Positions 40,737-42,692 of a DNA stretch of 42,692 nt are shown piece by piece. Below the pieces are notes generated by a model. That model was not told where the DNA came from and did no database searches. It worked only from the letters and a program-made list of their open reading frames with translations. Position 1 is the stretch's first letter; each line of letters starts with the position of its first letter. The DNA is from Desulfatiglans sp. (GTDB lineage Bacteria; Desulfobacterota; DSM-4660; Desulfatiglandales; HGW-15). The translations under genes and the position numbers were made by a program. The stretch lies in contig JAAZBV010000077.1 in assembly GCA_012513605.1 (NCBI GenBank), positions 1 to 42,692 of the forward strand, given 5' to 3'.

Positions 40737-42692
40737 TCAGTATGTCCATGAACATTGTTTATCTACCTTAACCCAGTAACCAAATCCCGGCTCCATGACA
40801 TTAAGATCGCTGAGCCCAGGATTCTGGGGGTCAAAAACCCTCCATTTTCCATCTTCATATGTCCACACGCTCTTTACATTCCTTGAGATGGTGGATATAG
40901 CATCAGATACATTCCTTGATACTGGTGAATTATATCCTACAAGGTTCCATCCGGGTGTCAGACTAACCGGGTCAGCAGCTACATCATAGGAGATGGTCAG
41001 CTCAGCATCCTGACTCATATTCATCCATACAGCCTTTCCAGGGGCAAGCTCATTGAGTGTACTGATGGTCTCTGGTTTTGATGGGTCATACACCTTCCAT
41101 GATCCATTGTCGTATGACCATATACTGATAATATTATCCATTATTGATGAAAGGGTGCTGTGAACCGTTGTCGTTTGTGTGGATTTCCAGAGAGTGACAA
41201 GGTTCCACATGCTTCTTATAGTGCGGGTTGATCTGGTTACCTTTACAGTGCATTCACTTGAGGATTTCAAGCCGCCATTATCAGTTACTACGAGCTGAAA
41301 TACCAGTGTCTCGCTTATCAGGTTTGTTTTTGCTGTAAAGGTCGGTTTTACTGTTGCCGGGTTTTTAAGTGTTACAGGCGTACCACTTAACTGGGTCCAT
41401 ATATAGGATACTATATACCCGTCATGATCAACAGAGCCTGAGCCGTTAAGGGTTACTAATTTCCCTGAGGTGACATTTTGATCTTTTCCTGCGTTGGCCA
41501 CAGGTGGGTCATTTACCCATAATACATTGATAATAACTGAATCAGAGCTCTTTAAACCTTCTGAATCGGTTACTGTCAATTCAAATGTAAGAGATTCACC
41601 TTCAGGGTTAACATATGGTGCCATAAAGGTCGGCTGTGCCGCTGCAGAGTTGCTCAGAGTAACTATAGGTCCGCTTGTCTGTTTCCACTGATAAGATGCT
41701 ATTGTACCATCCGGGTCAATGGAATCTATGCCTTGAAGGGTTACCTGCTGACCTTCATTAATATTCTGATCATCACCTGCATCTGCTGTTGGTGGATCAT
41801 TTACCCATACTATATTGATTATACATGAGTCTGTGCTTTTGAGACCCTGAGAATCGGTTACTGTCAATTCAAAGATTAATGTTTCACCTTCGGGATTGAC
41901 ATATGGGGCCGTAAAGGTGGGCTGCGCCACAGTAGATCCACTCAGTGTAACTATGGTTCCGCTTGTCTGTTTCCATTCATATGAGGCTATTGTGCCATCC
42001 GGATCAATAGAGTTTAAACCGTTAAGGATAACTACCTCGCCTTCCTCCATATTCTGATCCGGGCCGGCATTGGCAATAGGGGCAGCATTTGTATATTTTA
42101 CATTAATAACAACCGTATCTGTACCCTGTAAACCCTGCGGATCGGTTACTGTAAGGCTGAATGTAAGTGTTGCACTGGCTTGTGCTACATCAGGGACAAC
42201 AAAAGTGGGCTGAATTGCTGTAGAGCTGCTAAGTCCTACCGCAGCGCCGCCGGTCTGTGTCCAGAGGTATCTAAGAGTGCTGCCATCCGGATCAGATGAA
42301 CCTGAGCCGTTAAGGGTAACCGTCTCTCCTTCAGCCTTTGTCTGGTCAGCGCCTGCATTAGCAGTCGGAGCAGCATTTATATTTGTTACATTGATAGCAA
42401 TTGTATCGGTGCTATTTAGACCCTGGGGGTCTGTCACCTTAAGGCTGAATGTAAGTGTTGCGCCTGCCTCACCGACATTGGGGGCCGTAAAGGAGGGCTG
42501 AACTGTTGTAGCGCTGCTAAGTGTAACAGCCGTACCGCCGGTCTGTGTCCAGAGGTATGTAAGGATGCTACCATCCGGGTCAGAAGAACCTGAACCATTA
42601 AGTGTAACAACAAGACCTTCTGCTTTAGTCTGATCAGGGCCTGCATTAGCAGTAGGGGCAGCATTAACCCATGTTACATTAATATTAACTGA
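40737..42692 (-). CDS. Large secreted PKD/Ig-like repeat protein, 5' end outside window
   Basis: The reading frame is open to the window edge, giving the last 651 residues of a longer protein. Five tandem 96-residue repeats, each starting N-(A/D)-(A/P)-P-x-A-(N/D)-AG-x-DQ, carry the PKD/REJ-like pattern GSGSSDPDG, Y-x-W-x-Q and LTVTD-x-x-GL. The C terminus differs. It has two copies of a WNLV module of about 70 residues (MWNLVTLWKS ... KAVWMNM and GWNLVGYNSP ... GYWVKV). Such repeats form extracellular stalks for adhesion or surface attachment. The start, signal peptide and total length cannot be seen. The protein ends near a clear terminator. Confidence 0.85.
   Translation of the reverse strand, partial: SVNINVTWVNAAPTANAGPDQTKAEGLVVTLNGSGSSDPDGSILTYLWTQTGGTAVTLSSATTVQPSFTAPNVGEAGATLTFSLKVTDPQGLNSTDTIAINVTNINAAPTANAGADQTKAEGETVTLNGSGSSDPDGSTLRYLWTQTGGAAVGLSSSTAIQPTFVVPDVAQASATLTFSLTVTDPQGLQGTDTVVINVKYTNAAPIANAGPDQNMEEGEVVILNGLNSIDPDGTIASYEWKQTSGTIVTLSGSTVAQPTFTAPYVNPEGETLIFELTVTDSQGLKSTDSCIINIVWVNDPPTADAGDDQNINEGQQVTLQGIDSIDPDGTIASYQWKQTSGPIVTLSNSAAAQPTFMAPYVNPEGESLTFELTVTDSEGLKSSDSVIINVLWVNDPPVANAGKDQNVTSGKLVTLNGSGSVDHDGYIVSYIWTQLSGTPVTLKNPATVKPTFTAKTNLISETLVFQLVVTDNGGLKSSSECTVKVTRSTRTIRSMWNLVTLWKSTQTTTVHSTLSSIMDNIISIWSYDNGSWKVYDPSKPETISTLNELAPGKAVWMNMSQDAELTISYDVAADPVSLTPGWNLVGYNSPVSRNVSDAISTISRNVKSVWTYEDGKWRVFDPQNPGLSDLNVMEPGFGYWVKVDKQCSWTY
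41226..42665 (-). repeat. Five in-frame 288-bp coding repeats
   Basis: Repeat units start at 42665, 42377, 42089, 41801 and 41513 on the minus strand, each exactly 288 bases. The units at 42089 and 41801 are especially alike, sharing APYVNPEGE and DPDGTIASY. The first two units share another variant (GGAAV/GGTAV, SSSDPDG). Recombination between units could change length. Confidence 0.85.

Overview
The window looks like chromosome of an anaerobic Gram-negative bacterium, most probably a Desulfobacterota (the former Deltaproteobacteria). The evidence is the mix of protein types, not a marker gene: a class I hybrid cluster protein behind an HcpR-type palindrome, a pyrophosphate-type phosphofructokinase, HDFNN-type histidine kinases, a methanol/methoxyl-type URO-D methyltransferase homologue, periplasmic and outer-membrane proteins, and a sigma-54 activator. 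No rRNA, tRNA, CRISPR array, integrase or intact insertion sequence was seen.

Left part (1-10.4 kb). The first 2.1 kb is decayed, repeat-rich DNA. It holds a gene start cut by the window edge, a frameshifted C-terminal remnant of an AlbA_2-type protein, and an AT-rich orphan secreted protein. Next is a leftward operon (8405 to 2305): a secreted tannase/feruloyl esterase, two secreted DUF8021-type paralogues, a SnoaL-like lipoprotein and a double-domain MoaF-like calycin protein. A divergent MarR gene at 8625 is the likely regulator. I read this as a locus for phenolic ester (hydroxycinnamate or gallate type) breakdown or sensing. A membrane coiled-coil protein of unknown function and a 173-bp element with perfect 18-bp inverted ends follow.

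Middle (10.4-28.2 kb). This is mostly housekeeping: LOG protein, PfkB-type kinase, CBM48 protein, a Ca2+/Na+ exchanger, a DUF481 outer-membrane protein, MscS, CorA, a radical SAM protein and a HAD phosphatase. A Fic pseudogene with two in-frame stops comes next. Then come a CpxP/ZraP-like protein, DNA polymerase IV, glycogen synthase, UspA, a DUF2914 protein, a diadenylate cyclase fused to YbbR repeats, PPi-phosphofructokinase and a histidine kinase. Glycogen synthase, the CBM48 protein and the two phosphofructokinase-type enzymes suggest glycogen storage with PPi-linked glycolysis.

Right part (28.2-42.7 kb). This is a stress and signalling region: hcp with an HcpR-like site; two small cupin-like proteins behind a perfect consensus sigma-70 promoter; an HDOD-GAF-histidine kinase; a REC-kinase-REC-PilZ hybrid; and a two-domain member of the same cupin-like family. 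It continues with a DksA/TraR-like protein, a sigma-54 response regulator and a URO-D family methyltransferase homologue. The window ends inside a large secreted protein made of 96-residue PKD/Ig-like repeats.

The best candidates for something undescribed are the tannase/DUF8021/SnoaL/MoaF cassette and the cupin-like family (four domains in three genes) that brackets two unusual sensor kinases. Functions for both are inferred from fold and context only.
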